Origin: Herbaspirillum sp. AP02
GTDB taxonomy: Bacteria; Pseudomonadota; Gammaproteobacteria; Burkholderiales; Burkholderiaceae_D
Length of the DNA stretch: 64,000 bases
NCBI RefSeq assembly: GCF_015767275.1
Contig: NZ_JADWMY010000006.1
Span: forward strand, 124,001 to 188,000
Direction of reading: 5' to 3'
The notes under the pieces were generated by a model. That model was not told the DNA's origin, searched no databases, and saw only the letters and a list, made by a program, of their open reading frames with translations. A program made the translations under genes and the position numbers. Positions 18,493 through 27,773 of the stretch are shown one piece after another. Within the stretch, counting starts at the first letter, position 1, and each line of letters starts with the position of its first letter.

Positions 18493-19632
18493 TCAATACG
18501 CCGTATGTTCGTTGTCGTGAATGTCCTTGGCCGTGACCTTGCCCTTGACCACGCGATACACCCAGCCGGTGTAGAGGATGATCAGCGGCAGGAAGATCAG
18601 CACCATCCAGAACATCAGGCCCAGGGTCTTGTGGCTGGAGACCGAATCCCACAGGGTCAGGCTGCTCTTCGCATCCAGCGAGGACGGCATGATGAAGGGG
18701 AACAGCGACATGCCGGCCGTGAGGATGATGCCGGTCACCGACAGGCCGCTGGCGATGAAGGCCAGGCGGGCACTGCGCACCATGGCCAGCAGCGCTGCCA
18801 GCACGGCGCCAGCCACGCCCAGCGCCGGGAACAGCTTGGTCAAGGGCCACTTGGCATAGTTGTCGAACCAGGCGCCGGCGACCACTTCCACGGTCTTGGC
18901 CAGGGGTGTGAAGGCGCTGTTGGCGTCGGGCATGGAAGTGATGCGATAACCCGGCATCTGGGCTACCCAGAAGCCGCCGGCCACGAACAGCAGTACGGTG
19001 ACCAGGGCAGCGCCCATGATGGTCTTGCGCGAACGTTCGGCCACCATGGCGTCGGTCTTGACGAAGGCGAAGGCCGCGCCATGCATCAGCAGCATGGCCA
19101 CCGACAACAGACCAGCCAGCAGGCCGAAGGGGTTCAACAGGGCAAAGAAGCTGCCGGTGTATTCGACCCGCATGGTGTCGTCGTAGTGGAAGGGCACGCC
19201 CAGCAACAGGTTGCCGAACGCCACGCCGCAGATCAGGGGCGGCACGAAGCCACCGATGAACAGGCCCCAGTCCCAGGCATTGCGCCAGCGCGGATCGGCC
19301 ACCTTGCTGCGGTAGTCGAAACCGACCGGGCGGAAGAACAGCGAGAACAGCAACACCATCAGGGCGATGTAGAAGCCCGAGAAGGCAGTGGCATACACCA
19401 GCGGCCAGGCCGCGAAGGTGGCGCCGCCAGCGGTGATGAACCAGGTCTGGTTGCCTTCCCAGGTGGGGCCGATGGAGTTGATCAGGATGCGCCGCTCGGT
19501 ATCGGTGCGGCCGGCGAAGGGCAGCATCATGCCCACGCCGAAGTCGAAGCCGTCGGTGAGCGCGAAGCCGACGATGAGTACGCCGACGAAGGCCCACCAG
19601 ATCAGCTTGAGTGTTTCGTAATCGAAGATCAT
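18493..19632 (-). CDS. cydB: Cytochrome bd ubiquinol oxidase subunit II
   Basis: The 379-residue membrane protein starts MIFDYETLKLIWWAFVGVLI and contains TDGFDFGVGMMLPFAGRTD and GPTWEGNQTWFITAGGATFA, both diagnostic of CydB. It has about eight membrane segments. With CydA and CydX it forms the high-affinity quinol oxidase that reduces oxygen to water in the inner membrane without pumping protons. It lies 27 bases after cydA. Confidence 0.96.
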   Translation of the reverse strand: MIFDYETLKLIWWAFVGVLIVGFALTDGFDFGVGMMLPFAGRTDTERRILINSIGPTWEGNQTWFITAGGATFAAWPLVYATAFSGFYIALMVLLFSLFFRPVGFDYRSKVADPRWRNAWDWGLFIGGFVPPLICGVAFGNLLLGVPFHYDDTMRVEYTGSFFALLNPFGLLAGLLSVAMLLMHGAAFAFVKTDAMVAERSRKTIMGAALVTVLLFVAGGFWVAQMPGYRITSMPDANSAFTPLAKTVEVVAGAWFDNYAKWPLTKLFPALGVAGAVLAALLAMVRSARLAFIASGLSVTGIILTAGMSLFPFIMPSSLDAKSSLTLWDSVSSHKTLGLMFWMVLIFLPLIILYTGWVYRVVKGKVTAKDIHDNEHTAY

Positions 19633-19659
19633 TCTGCTTTCCTCATTTCTTCTGATGGC

Positions 19660-21282
19660 TTAGTGGCTGCCGGCATTGGCCGACGGATTCAGGGGCGGCG
19701 GCAGGACATCGTCGGGGCCGTTTTCGCGGCCCTTGGTTTCCCAGTGGTATTGGCCGGTATGCAGGCTGCTGGGGCCAAGGCGGGCGTACTTCACCATCAG
19801 GATCATCTCCACCACCAGCAGGAAGGTGTAGAACAGGATGAAGCCGGCCAGGCTGAAGTAGAGGCTGCCCGGCTGTAGCGAGGAGGCCGACAGGTGGGTC
19901 GGCAGGATGCCGGCAATGGTCCAGGGCTGGCGGCCGTATTCGGCCACGATCCAGCCCAGTTCGGCAGCGATCCAGGGCAGCGGGATCGAGATTACGGCCA
20001 GGCGCAGCAGCCAGCGTTGCGGGGCCAGCTGCTTCTTGGCCAGGAACCAGAACGAGGCGGCGAAGATGAACAGGAACAGGAAGCCCAGCGCCACCATGCC
20101 GCGGAAGGCCCAGAACAGCGGCGCAACCTTGGGGATGGTGTCGTTGACGGCCATGCTGATCTGCTCCGGCGTGGCATCGACCACGTTGTTGGTGTACTTC
20201 TTCAGCAGCAGGCCGTAGCCCAGATCCTTCTTGAGCTTGTCGAACGCGGCGCGGGCTTCGGGCGACTTGTCGCCGGACTTCAGCCGGGTCAGCGCGGCAT
20301 AGGCCAGCATGCCGTTGCGGATGCGGGCTTCGTGTTCCTTCTTGAGGTCCTTGATGCCCAGCACCTGCGTGTCGGCCGAACGGGTGGCGATCAGGCCCAG
20401 CACGTAGGGGATCTTGATGGCGTAGTCGGTGCGTTCTTCCTTGTCATTGGGCAGGCCGAACAGGGTCAGGCCGGCCGGGGCGGGGTGGGTGTCCCACTCG
20501 GCTTCGATGGCGGCCAGCTTGACCTTGTTGACTTCACCGGCGGTATAGCCCGATTCGTCACCCAGTACGATCACCGAGAGTGTGGCGGCCAGGCCGAAAC
20601 CGGCGGCCACGGCAAAGGAGCGCAGCGCGAAGGCGGTGTCGCGGGCCTTCAACAGGTACCAGGCCGAGACGCCCAGCACGAACATCGATGCCGTGACATA
20701 GCCGGCGGCCACGGTGTGCACGAACTTGACCTGCGCCACCGGGTTGAAGATCACCTCGGTCATGCTGACCAGTTCCATGCGCATGGTCTCGAAGTTGAAT
20801 TCGGCGCCCACCGGATTGTTCATCCAGCCATTGGCAATCAGGATCCACAGCGCCGACAGGTTCGAGCCCAGCGCCACCAGCACCGTGACCACCAGATGCT
20901 GCTTGCGCGAGAGCTTGTCCCAGCCGAAGAAGAACAGGCCGACGAAGGTCGATTCGAGGAAGAAGGCCATCAGCCCTTCGATGGCCAGCGGGGTGCCGAA
21001 GATGTCGCCCACGTAGTGCGAATAGTAGGACCAGTTGGTACCGAACTGGAACTCCAGCGTGATGCCGGTGGCCACGCCCATGGCGAAATTGATGCCGAAC
21101 AGCTTGCCCCAGAAGCGGGTCATGTCCTTGTAGATCTGGTTGCCGGTCATGACGTAGACCGATTCCATGATGACCAGGATCCAGGACAGGCCTAGCGTGA
21201 GGGGGACGAACAAGAAGTGATAGAGCGCCGTGACGGCAAACTGCAGCCGTGACAGCGAGACGACTTCATCGATGGGGACCAT
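19660..21282 (-). CDS. cydA: Cytochrome bd ubiquinol oxidase subunit I
   Basis: The 540-residue protein has the CydA pattern: the N-terminal heme histidine in [38 protein letters not shown] with conserved glutamates, a second histidine in [15 protein letters not shown], and the C-terminal [13 protein letters not shown]. The long periplasmic Q-loop (about residues 240-370) is of the Escherichia coli-like type that binds quinol. It is a high-oxygen-affinity terminal oxidase for microaerobic growth. CGGAG precedes the ATG. It is preceded by cydP. Confidence 0.97.
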   Translation of the reverse strand: MVPIDEVVSLSRLQFAVTALYHFLFVPLTLGLSWILVIMESVYVMTGNQIYKDMTRFWGKLFGINFAMGVATGITLEFQFGTNWSYYSHYVGDIFGTPLAIEGLMAFFLESTFVGLFFFGWDKLSRKQHLVVTVLVALGSNLSALWILIANGWMNNPVGAEFNFETMRMELVSMTEVIFNPVAQVKFVHTVAAGYVTASMFVLGVSAWYLLKARDTAFALRSFAVAAGFGLAATLSVIVLGDESGYTAGEVNKVKLAAIEAEWDTHPAPAGLTLFGLPNDKEERTDYAIKIPYVLGLIATRSADTQVLGIKDLKKEHEARIRNGMLAYAALTRLKSGDKSPEARAAFDKLKKDLGYGLLLKKYTNNVVDATPEQISMAVNDTIPKVAPLFWAFRGMVALGFLFLFIFAASFWFLAKKQLAPQRWLLRLAVISIPLPWIAAELGWIVAEYGRQPWTIAGILPTHLSASSLQPGSLYFSLAGFILFYTFLLVVEMILMVKYARLGPSSLHTGQYHWETKGRENGPDDVLPPPLNPSANAGSH

Positions 21283-21288
21283 GTTGTG

Positions 21289-21579
21289 TTACTCCGGTTG
21301 TTTTGTGGCTTCAGATAATGCGGAATTGGCTGAGCTTGAGGAACTGGCGGGAAGGGGGAGAGCGCCCGGCGTGGCGGCCGGCGACGGCGCCAGCATGCGC
21401 TGCTCCACGCTTTGCAGCGGCATGCGCATGTGCTTGGCTTCGGGATGGGCAAAGAAGGTCTTGGCCAGTACCGTGATCAGGCCGATCTTGATGATCAGCA
21501 ACAGGGTGATCTCGACGCCCAGCGGAAGCTGGGTCAGGCGTGGCCATTGCCATTTGCGGGGCGATTGTGTGACTTGCAT
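21289..21579 (-). CDS. cydP: Cytochrome oxidase small subunit CydP
   Basis: The 96-residue protein has one membrane segment (LPLGVEITLLLIIKIGLITVL) followed by AKTFFAHPEAKHMRMPLQSVEQRML, the pattern of the CydP family found before cydA in beta- and gammaproteobacteria. The tail is a low-complexity Ser/Ala/Pro stretch. It lies between the regulator gene and cydA, with gaps of 5 and 6 bases, so it is surely co-transcribed. Its exact function in the oxidase is not settled. Confidence 0.85.
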   Translation of the reverse strand: MQVTQSPRKWQWPRLTQLPLGVEITLLLIIKIGLITVLAKTFFAHPEAKHMRMPLQSVEQRMLAPSPAATPGALPLPASSSSSANSALSEATKQPE

Positions 21580-21584
21580 GACGC

Positions 21585-22154
21585 TTAGTCCTTCTCGTTG
21601 GCGCCGCCGACGCGGAACTTGTCGCGTACATCGAGCAGCTTCTTGACCTTGGAGCCCATCTTCATGAGCGATACCAGTGTTTCGGGCGACAGGCGCTGGA
21701 CGTCGTCGAACCAGGAACTGGACAGTTCGATCAGCTCATACATCTCGCGCATGCGCTTCTGGACTTCCTTGTCGTCGCGTCCGCCGGGCGACTCCAGCAG
21801 GGCGTCGCGCAGCATGGACAGGGTGGGTTCGATCTCGCGGCGGCGGCGTTCTTCCAGCAGCACCTTGAAGATGTCCCAGATATCGCCGGGCGGTTCAAAG
21901 TATTCACGCCGGTCGCCCGGCTTGTGCAGCAACTTCACCAGGCGCCAGGACTGCAGTTCCTTGAGGCCCATGCTGACGTTGGAGCGCGAAAAACTGAGGT
22001 ACTCGGCAATCTCGTCGGCGTTGAGCGCGCGCCCGCAGATGTAGAGCAGGGCATAGATCTGGCCGACTGTGCGATTGATGCCCCAGCGGCTGCCCATTTC
22101 GCCGAAATGGCTGATGAAGCGCTGCATGAGCGGGCTGAGTACGTTGTTTTCCAT
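21585..22154 (-). CDS. GbsR/MarR-family transcriptional regulator of the cyd operon
   Basis: The 189-residue protein has a winged helix in GINRTVGQIYALLYICGRAL, then NADEIAEYLSFSRSNVSMGLKELQSW and a wing KPGDRREYF. A long helical tail follows for dimerisation. This is the GbsR-like branch of MarR. It is the first gene of the cyd operon, ending five bases before cydP. A perfect 24-bp palindrome sits just before its start codon. A role as local regulator of cytochrome bd, replacing or adding to an FNR/ArcA control, is inferred from this placement. Confidence 0.85.
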   Translation of the reverse strand: MENNVLSPLMQRFISHFGEMGSRWGINRTVGQIYALLYICGRALNADEIAEYLSFSRSNVSMGLKELQSWRLVKLLHKPGDRREYFEPPGDIWDIFKVLLEERRRREIEPTLSMLRDALLESPGGRDDKEVQKRMREMYELIELSSSWFDDVQRLSPETLVSLMKMGSKVKKLLDVRDKFRVGGANEKD

Positions 22155-22168
22155 GTTTGTAACTTTTG

Positions 22169-22192
22169 AAATTTCAGTAATTACTGAAATTT
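22169..22192. promoter_or_regulatory. 24-bp perfect palindrome before the cyd operon
   Basis: The half-site AAATTTCAGTAA is followed directly by its exact reverse complement TTACTGAAATTT, with no spacer. It lies 15 bases upstream of the regulator start codon, so it would overlap the ribosome-loading or early transcribed region and fits autorepression of the whole operon. Confidence 0.8.
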
Positions 22193-22617
22193 AAATCAGT
22201 TGCTTGTCCTATCGCAATGTCACGCACCTGCGTATTTCCTGATAACAGTCATCACGGATGAGAATGACCCGCTCCCGGCGCGGCTGCGCGGGGCGTGGTG
22301 GTCTGCAGTCGCCCACCAGGGGTGTGAACGAAACGTCACGAAAGAATCGCGTCTTGTGGACTTCCCGGTTCCTCAAGGACGCAGCCCTGTGTTGCGCTGC
22401 ATGAAGTTATTTTCACGCTTTCCTACAACTACTGAAGAATTTGGCTGATACGAAACATGATGCGGATCAAATAAGGTGCAATTGCAGCTCATCCGTAGCA
22501 ATGGATGAGCAATGCCGTGGCTGGCACCATCATTGCGGCCAGGGGCGCGCCATGCCGGCTGGGAGGGGCTCCACGCTGCACGGTTGCGGGGCCTTTCCAT
22601 TTCCAAGGATGAATTTT
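22193..22617. other. Intergenic region between the cyd operon and the AI-2E permease
   Basis: About 425 bases separate divergent starts. Open frames here are short and look like chance. The left part must hold the cyd promoter. I saw no clear FNR box, and no other repeat beyond the 24-bp palindrome at the left edge. An AAGGA at 22605-22609 serves the permease gene. Confidence 0.5.
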
Positions 22618-23781
22618 ATGTTGGGTTTCGATTTCCGCGTGGCCAGAATTGTCTGGACCGTCTTCCTGGTGGCGTTGCTGCTCTACGTCACCTACACCAT
22701 TTCGGCCACCGTGCTGGTGCTGGTGTTTGCCGTCTTCTTCAGTTACCTGGTCTATCCGCTGGTGGAGCAGATCGAGCGGGTGCGTCCGCCCAGGGTGCCG
22801 CGCACGGTGTCCATTGCCGTGGTGTTCGTGCTGGCCATCGGCATCGTGGCGGCGGTGGCGACCGTTTTCGGCGCGCGTATCCAGGAGGAGGCGCTGCGCC
22901 TGTCCGAGCAGTTGCCGGCGCTGCTGCGCTCCAATGACGCGGTGTCCAAGCTGCCCTTGCCGGGTTTTGCCGAGCCATTGCGCGCGCGCATCCTGGGCTT
23001 CGTGCGCGACCAGTTGGCCAATGGCACCGACCAGGCCATGCCGCTGGCCAAGCAGTTCGGTGTGGGCGTGATGCACGCGGCCAGCAACCTGATCTACCTG
23101 GTGCTGGTGCCGGTGATCAGCTTCCTGCTGATCAAGGAGGCGCCGGCCATGCGCGACGAGATGCTGTCCTGGATGAACCGTTCCAACCGCAAGCTGTGGG
23201 GCGGCATCATCAAGGACCTCGACGTGCTGCTCTCGCGCTATGTGCGGGCCCTGCTGTTCCTCTCCATTGCCACCTTCGTGGCCTATAGCATCGCCTTTTC
23301 GCTGATGGGCGTGCCGTACGCGATGCTGCTGGCGGGATTGGCGGCGGTGCTGGAATTCATTCCCTTCGCCGGGCCGCTGGCGGCCAGCGCGGCGGCGCTG
23401 GTGGTGGCCGGTTTCAGCGGTTATGACCACCTGCTGTGGCTGGTTGGCTTCATCGTCGCCTATCGGGTGTTCCAGGATTACGTGCTCAATCCCTACCTGA
23501 TGAGCGAGGGCGTCGAGGTCAGCCCTCTGATGGTGATCCTGGGTCTGCTGGCCGGTGACCAGCTGGGTGGGGTGGCCGGTATCTTCCTGTCGGTGCCGGT
23601 GATGGCAGCGTTGAAGATCATCTTCACCCGTGCCTCGGCGGCGCAGAAGCTGCGACGTGCTGCCGAGGCCCGTGAGGCCGAACTGGCGGCGCAGGCCGCG
23701 CAGGAGGCGCTCAGGTCGCCGCCGGCGGCAGAGGCTGCTGAGGTGGTTGCGGTGGCGCCTCTGCCGCCGGCGCGAAGCTGA
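22618..23781 (+). CDS. AI-2E family transporter (PerM-like)
   Basis: I favour the ATG at 22618 because an AAGGA site lies eight bases before it; an ATG at 22609 has no room for one. The 387-residue protein has about eight membrane segments. Typical family features are YLVYPLVEQIERVRPPRVPRT, VVIP-type PVISFLLIKEAP, and GLAAVLEFIPFAGPLAA near the C-terminal half. Members export small molecules or act as cation/H+ carriers; the AI-2 link is known for only a few. The Ala-rich tail overlaps the end of the converging histidine-kinase gene by 71 bases. Confidence 0.87.
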   Translation: MLGFDFRVARIVWTVFLVALLLYVTYTISATVLVLVFAVFFSYLVYPLVEQIERVRPPRVPRTVSIAVVFVLAIGIVAAVATVFGARIQEEALRLSEQLPALLRSNDAVSKLPLPGFAEPLRARILGFVRDQLANGTDQAMPLAKQFGVGVMHAASNLIYLVLVPVISFLLIKEAPAMRDEMLSWMNRSNRKLWGGIIKDLDVLLSRYVRALLFLSIATFVAYSIAFSLMGVPYAMLLAGLAAVLEFIPFAGPLAASAAALVVAGFSGYDHLLWLVGFIVAYRVFQDYVLNPYLMSEGVEVSPLMVILGLLAGDQLGGVAGIFLSVPVMAALKIIFTRASAAQKLRRAAEAREAELAAQAAQEALRSPPAAEAAEVVAVAPLPPARS

Positions 23782-25201
23782 GGTTGAGGCGTATCCAGCC
23801 CGGTTGCGGGCTGGTCACGGTGGCCGCCCCCCTATGCAGGGCCATGATGGCCTTGACGATGGCCAGGCCCAGGCCGTTGGATTCGGTGAAGGCGCTGCGC
23901 GAGCGGTCGCCGCGGTAGAAGCGGTCGAACATGCGGGCCATCACCTGCGGGGTGATCGTATCGCTGCGGTTGTCCACCAGGATGCGGCTGCCGCTGGCAT
24001 CACTGTCGGCCAGGATGCGGATGACGCTGTCGGCCTCGCCATAGCGCACCGCATTGATGACCAGATTGCTCACGGCGCGGCGCCACATGACCAGGTTGGC
24101 ATGGCATGTGCCCTGCGCCTGCAGTTCAAAGCGCATGCCGCGTTCATCGGCAATCCCTTCGAAGTAGTCCGTGATCTTGCGCAGTTCTTCCTGCAGCTCA
24201 AAGCGGGTGCAGTCCACCGCCAGGGTGGCATGGTCGGCCTGGGCCAGGAACAGGATGTTCTCGACGATGCGCGCCAGGCGCTGCAATTCTTCCACATTCG
24301 ATTCCAGCAGCTGCTCATACTCTTCCGGCGTGCGGCGCTGGCCCAGGGCAACCTGGCTCTGGCCCATCAGCACGTTGATGGGGGTGCGGATTTCATGGGC
24401 CAGATCGCCGGAGAACTGGGCCAGGTGGTCGTAGCCGGCTTCCAGTCGATCCAGCATGGCGTTGAAGGACAGGGCCACGCGACGCAGTTCGGCTGGCATG
24501 CCGTCTTGCTCGAGCCGGGCCGACAGGTGGTCCGGGGTGATCTGGGCGGCACGCTGGCTCATGGCTTCCAGTGGTTGCAGGCCGCGCCGCAGCAGCAGGA
24601 AGCCCAGCAGCGCGGTCAGCACGGTCGCCCCGGTGGCGGCACCGGCGATGCGCCAGCGGTAGCTGCGCATCATCTGGTCTTCCTGCACCATCACGTAGGC
24701 GGCGACGATCTCGACCACTTCTCCCTCCTTGCCATCCTTGCCGCCCTTGCCGACATCGGCCAGCGCCGAGACCCAGCGCACGCGCACGCCATCGGCGCGT
24801 TCACTGGTCAGCAGGCTGGCCGAGGTGACGGGCATGCGCACCGGTAGCGGCGTCATGGCGGGCGGCATGAGATGGTCGGGATTGCTCTGGATGAAGGGCG
24901 CTTCACCCAGGCGGCGGAAGATGCGCACATCCTGCTCATTGCCCATCATGCTCTCGAAGAGGGCCGGACGTTGTTCCATCTGCTCGACGTTGTAGAGGTC
25001 GTGCATCAGGTTGCGGAAGTGTTCGACGCGGCCGATCAGCGCCTGGTCGGCCCGCAGTGACAAGGCATCGCTGGCGGCGCGGTCGAGGTAGAAACCCAGG
25101 CCGGTGACCACCAGGCTGCTCATCAGTGCGAACAGGGCGGTGACGCGGGCGGTCAGGGTCCAGCCACCGACTGGCGGCGACACCGGAGCGGCGGCGTTCA
25201 T
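23711..25201 (-). CDS. Sensor histidine kinase, CusS/HprS-like
   Basis: The 496-residue protein has an N-terminal membrane segment (residues 15-40), a periplasmic domain of about 140 residues rich in methionine (for example [10 protein letters not shown] and ESMMGNEQD), and a second membrane segment near 190. A HAMP domain, the phosphoacceptor helix [19 protein letters not shown] and ATP-binding N, D and G boxes ([33 protein letters not shown]) follow. Methionine-rich sensing domains suit a sensor of oxidants that attack methionine or of copper. It overlaps the regulator gene as ATGA and faces msrP, as HprS does in Escherichia coli. Confidence 0.85.
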   Translation of the reverse strand: MNAAAPVSPPVGGWTLTARVTALFALMSSLVVTGLGFYLDRAASDALSLRADQALIGRVEHFRNLMHDLYNVEQMEQRPALFESMMGNEQDVRIFRRLGEAPFIQSNPDHLMPPAMTPLPVRMPVTSASLLTSERADGVRVRWVSALADVGKGGKDGKEGEVVEIVAAYVMVQEDQMMRSYRWRIAGAATGATVLTALLGFLLLRRGLQPLEAMSQRAAQITPDHLSARLEQDGMPAELRRVALSFNAMLDRLEAGYDHLAQFSGDLAHEIRTPINVLMGQSQVALGQRRTPEEYEQLLESNVEELQRLARIVENILFLAQADHATLAVDCTRFELQEELRKITDYFEGIADERGMRFELQAQGTCHANLVMWRRAVSNLVINAVRYGEADSVIRILADSDASGSRILVDNRSDTITPQVMARMFDRFYRGDRSRSAFTESNGLGLAIVKAIMALHRGAATVTSPQPGWIRLNLSFAPAAEAPPQPPQQPLPPAAT

Positions 25202-25869
25202 GGGTCCTCGGAGAACATGTAGCCGACGCTGCGCACGGTGTGGATCAGTTTCTTCTCGAAGGGGGCATCGATCTTGGCGCGCAGGCGCTTGATGGCGACG
25301 TCCACCACATTGGTATCGCTGTCGAAGTTCATGTCCCAGATCTGCGACGCGATCACACTGCGCGACAAGGCTTCGCCCTGGCGCTTGATGAGCAGGTGCA
25401 GCAGCATGAATTCCTTGTTGGTGAGGGCGATGTGGATGCCCTGGCGCGTGACCTTGTGGCGGATGTGGTCGAGTTGCAGGTCGGCGATCTCGTAGACTTC
25501 GGCTTCGCGGGTGACGCCCCGGCGCAGCAGGGTGCGGATGCGCAGCACCAGTTCGGTGAAGGAGAAGGGTTTGACCAGGTAATCGTCGGCGCCCAGTTGC
25601 AGGCCACGGATGCGGTCGTCGACATGATCCTTGGCGGTCAGGAAGAGGACCGGCAGGTCGCGCTTGCTACGCAGTGCGCTCATGACCTGCCAGCCGTCCA
25701 GGCCGGGCAGCATCACGTCCAGCACCACCAGGTCGTAATCCTGTTCCAGCGCCAGGTGCAGGCCGTCGGTGCCGGTGCGGGCCAGGTCGACGACATAGCC
25801 GGATTCGCGCAGGCCCTTGCGCAGGTAGTCCCCGGTCTTGGGGTCGTCTTCGATTACCAGGATGGCCAT
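25198..25869 (-). CDS. Response regulator, CusR/HprR-like (OmpR family)
   Basis: The 223-residue protein starts [20 protein letters not shown], with the phospho-aspartate in [15 protein letters not shown] and the lysine in [11 protein letters not shown]. The OmpR-type winged helix includes [18 protein letters not shown] and IKRLRAKID, ending VGYMFSEDP. This wording is characteristic of the CusR/IrlR/CopR group. It is divergent from msrP, and the promoter region between them carries a near-consensus CusR/HprR box, so control of msrPQ-msrA and of itself is the natural reading. Confidence 0.88.
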   Translation of the reverse strand: MAILVIEDDPKTGDYLRKGLRESGYVVDLARTGTDGLHLALEQDYDLVVLDVMLPGLDGWQVMSALRSKRDLPVLFLTAKDHVDDRIRGLQLGADDYLVKPFSFTELVLRIRTLLRRGVTREAEVYEIADLQLDHIRHKVTRQGIHIALTNKEFMLLHLLIKRQGEALSRSVIASQIWDMNFDSDTNVVDVAIKRLRAKIDAPFEKKLIHTVRSVGYMFSEDP

Positions 25870-25947
25870 AGAGAGAATAGGGCGCCGCTGCAAAGGCGGG
25901 CAGGATGCAGGAAAATGCTGTTGATTCTAGCAATGGCGGACTTTTTC

Positions 25948-25969
25948 TTCATGACAAAATTGTCATGAA
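25948..25969. promoter_or_regulatory. CusR/HprR-type operator between the two-component genes and msrP
   Basis: TTCATGACAA and TTGTCATGAA flank AA. The core ATGACAA-N2-TTGTCAT is the CusR-box pattern known from Escherichia coli, where HprR uses the related CATTACAA-N2-TTGTAATG before its targets. It is about 80 bases from the regulator start and 93 bases from msrP. Confidence 0.85.
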
Positions 25970-26061
25970 ATTGCCACTTGACTGTCACCGCCTGGCTTTT
26001 ACCATGGCTTCACATCGGCAAGGCCCAGGCCTTGCCTCCCCCTTTTTTGCCGGAGCGCACC

Positions 26062-27030
26062 ATGCTGATCAAGATTCGTCCCGACCAGATCGAGATTCCA
26101 ACCGCATCCGAGATCACGCCGCAGGAGGTCTACCTGGCGCGCCGCCGCTTCATGGCCCGCGTGGCGGCTGGTGCGGCGCTGGCCGGCGGCATGGGCGCGC
26201 TGCCGCAGGCCTTCGCCCAGCAGGGGCGCAAGTTGCCGGCCAAGCTCAATAACGCCTACGCGGTGATGGACAAGCAGACCGCCTACAAGGACGCCACCAG
26301 CTACAACAACTACTACGAGTTTGGGACCGACAAGGCCGACCCAGCCAAGAATGCCGGTACCCTGAAGACCGCGCCCTGGACCATCGACATCGAAGGCGAG
26401 GTGAAGAAACCTTTCACCCTGGACCTTGATGCACTGACCAAACTGGCAGCGCTGGAAGAGCGTGTCTATCGCCTGCGCTGCGTCGAAGGCTGGTCGATGG
26501 TGATCCCCTGGATCGGCTATTCGCTCTCTGCCCTGATCAAGAAGGCCGAGCCGACCGGCAATGCCAAGTACGTCGAATTCGTCACCCTGGCCGACAAGAA
26601 GCAGATGCCCGGCATCAGCGATCCCATCTTGAACTGGCCCTACCGCGAAGGCCTGCGCATGGATGAAGCCAATCACCCGCTGACCCTGCTGACGCTGGGC
26701 ATGTATGGCGAAGTGCTGCCCAACCAGAACGGTGCGCCGGTGCGCATCATCGTGCCGTGGAAGTACGGCTTCAAGTCGGCCAAGTCCATCGTCAAGATCC
26801 GTTTCGTCAAGGAAGAGCCCAAGACCGCCTGGAATAGGTATGCCCCGCAGGAATATGGCTTCTATTCCAACGTCAATCCTGGTGTCGATCACCCGCGCTG
26901 GTCGCAGGCCACCGAGCGCCGCATCGGCGAGGATGGCTTCTTCGCGCCCAAGCGCAAGACCCTGATGTTCAACGGCTATAACGACGTGGCCAGCCTCTAC
27001 AGCGGCATGGACTTGCGCAAGTTCTTCTGA
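26062..27030 (+). CDS. msrP: Periplasmic methionine sulfoxide reductase catalytic subunit
   Basis: The ATG at 26062 follows CGGAG. The 322-residue protein carries a twin-arginine signal ([20 protein letters not shown]...AFA|Q) as expected for a molybdenum-cofactor enzyme exported folded. The molybdenum cysteine lies in [19 protein letters not shown], and [19 protein letters not shown] and [18 protein letters not shown] are MsrP/YedY hallmarks. It reduces both stereoisomers of protein-bound methionine sulfoxide in the periplasm with electrons from MsrQ. It is followed 13 bases later by msrQ. Confidence 0.96.
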   Translation: MLIKIRPDQIEIPTASEITPQEVYLARRRFMARVAAGAALAGGMGALPQAFAQQGRKLPAKLNNAYAVMDKQTAYKDATSYNNYYEFGTDKADPAKNAGTLKTAPWTIDIEGEVKKPFTLDLDALTKLAALEERVYRLRCVEGWSMVIPWIGYSLSALIKKAEPTGNAKYVEFVTLADKKQMPGISDPILNWPYREGLRMDEANHPLTLLTLGMYGEVLPNQNGAPVRIIVPWKYGFKSAKSIVKIRFVKEEPKTAWNRYAPQEYGFYSNVNPGVDHPRWSQATERRIGEDGFFAPKRKTLMFNGYNDVASLYSGMDLRKFF

Positions 27031-27043
27031 TCCTGGACCGCCC

Positions 27044-27703
27044 ATGCCGCTCGCTCCCGCCGTTCTCCGCAATCTGAAACCACGCAGCGTCACGCTGCTG
27101 TGGTGGGTATTCCTGGCGCTGACCCTGGTGCCGCTGGCGCGGCTGGTGGTATTTGGCTTTACCGGCGGACTGGGGGCCAATCCGTTGGAATTCATCACCC
27201 ATAGCACCGGCGACTGGACGCTATATCTGTTCTGCACCACCCTGGCCGTGACACCCCTGCGCAAGATCTCCGGCCTGAACTGGCTGGTGCGCATGCGGCG
27301 CATGCTGGGGCTGATGGCTTTTTTCTACCTGTGCCTGCACTTCACGACCTTCGTCTGGTTCGATCACTTCTTCGACCTGGGCGAAATCTGGAAGGACATC
27401 GTCAAGCGGCCTTTCATTACCGTCGGCGTGCTGGCACTGGTGCTGACGATTCCACTGGCCATCACCAGCACCAATGGCATGGTGCGCCGCCTGGGCGGCA
27501 AGCGCTGGCAGGCGCTGCACCGGCTGGTGTATGTGATCGTGCCGCTGGGCGTGCTGCATTACTGGTGGGACAAGGCCGGCAAGAACCTGATCGCCCAGCC
27601 GCTGCTGTTTGCCGTGCTGGTCGCGCTGATGCTGGCCTTGCGTCTGTTCTGGCGCAAGGGCAGGGCGCCGGTGGGGCCGGCTTCTGCACGTTCGCGTCCC
27701 TGA
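27044..27703 (+). CDS. msrQ: Heme-binding membrane subunit MsrQ
   Basis: The 219-residue protein has about six membrane segments and the ferric-reductase-like pattern of MsrQ: NPLEFITHSTGDWTLYLFC, TLAVTPLRKISG, YLCLHFTTFVWFD, and WQALHRLVYVIVPLGVLHYWW with the heme histidines. It passes electrons from the quinone pool or a flavin reductase to MsrP. Its partner is directly upstream. The C-terminus is basic. Confidence 0.95.
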   Translation: MPLAPAVLRNLKPRSVTLLWWVFLALTLVPLARLVVFGFTGGLGANPLEFITHSTGDWTLYLFCTTLAVTPLRKISGLNWLVRMRRMLGLMAFFYLCLHFTTFVWFDHFFDLGEIWKDIVKRPFITVGVLALVLTIPLAITSTNGMVRRLGGKRWQALHRLVYVIVPLGVLHYWWDKAGKNLIAQPLLFAVLVALMLALRLFWRKGRAPVGPASARSRP

Positions 27704-27773
27704 GCCGGCCTGGCTCGGGCGCGGCTGCCCACACTCCTTTTTCTTGTCTCATCGACCGTAGCGGAGAATCACC

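Noticed and set aside
22441-22617. N-terminal extension of the AI-2E permease from an upstream TTG
   Set aside because: The added residues are Cys/His-rich and unlike the family; the ATG at 22618 has a proper ribosome site and opens at the first membrane segment.
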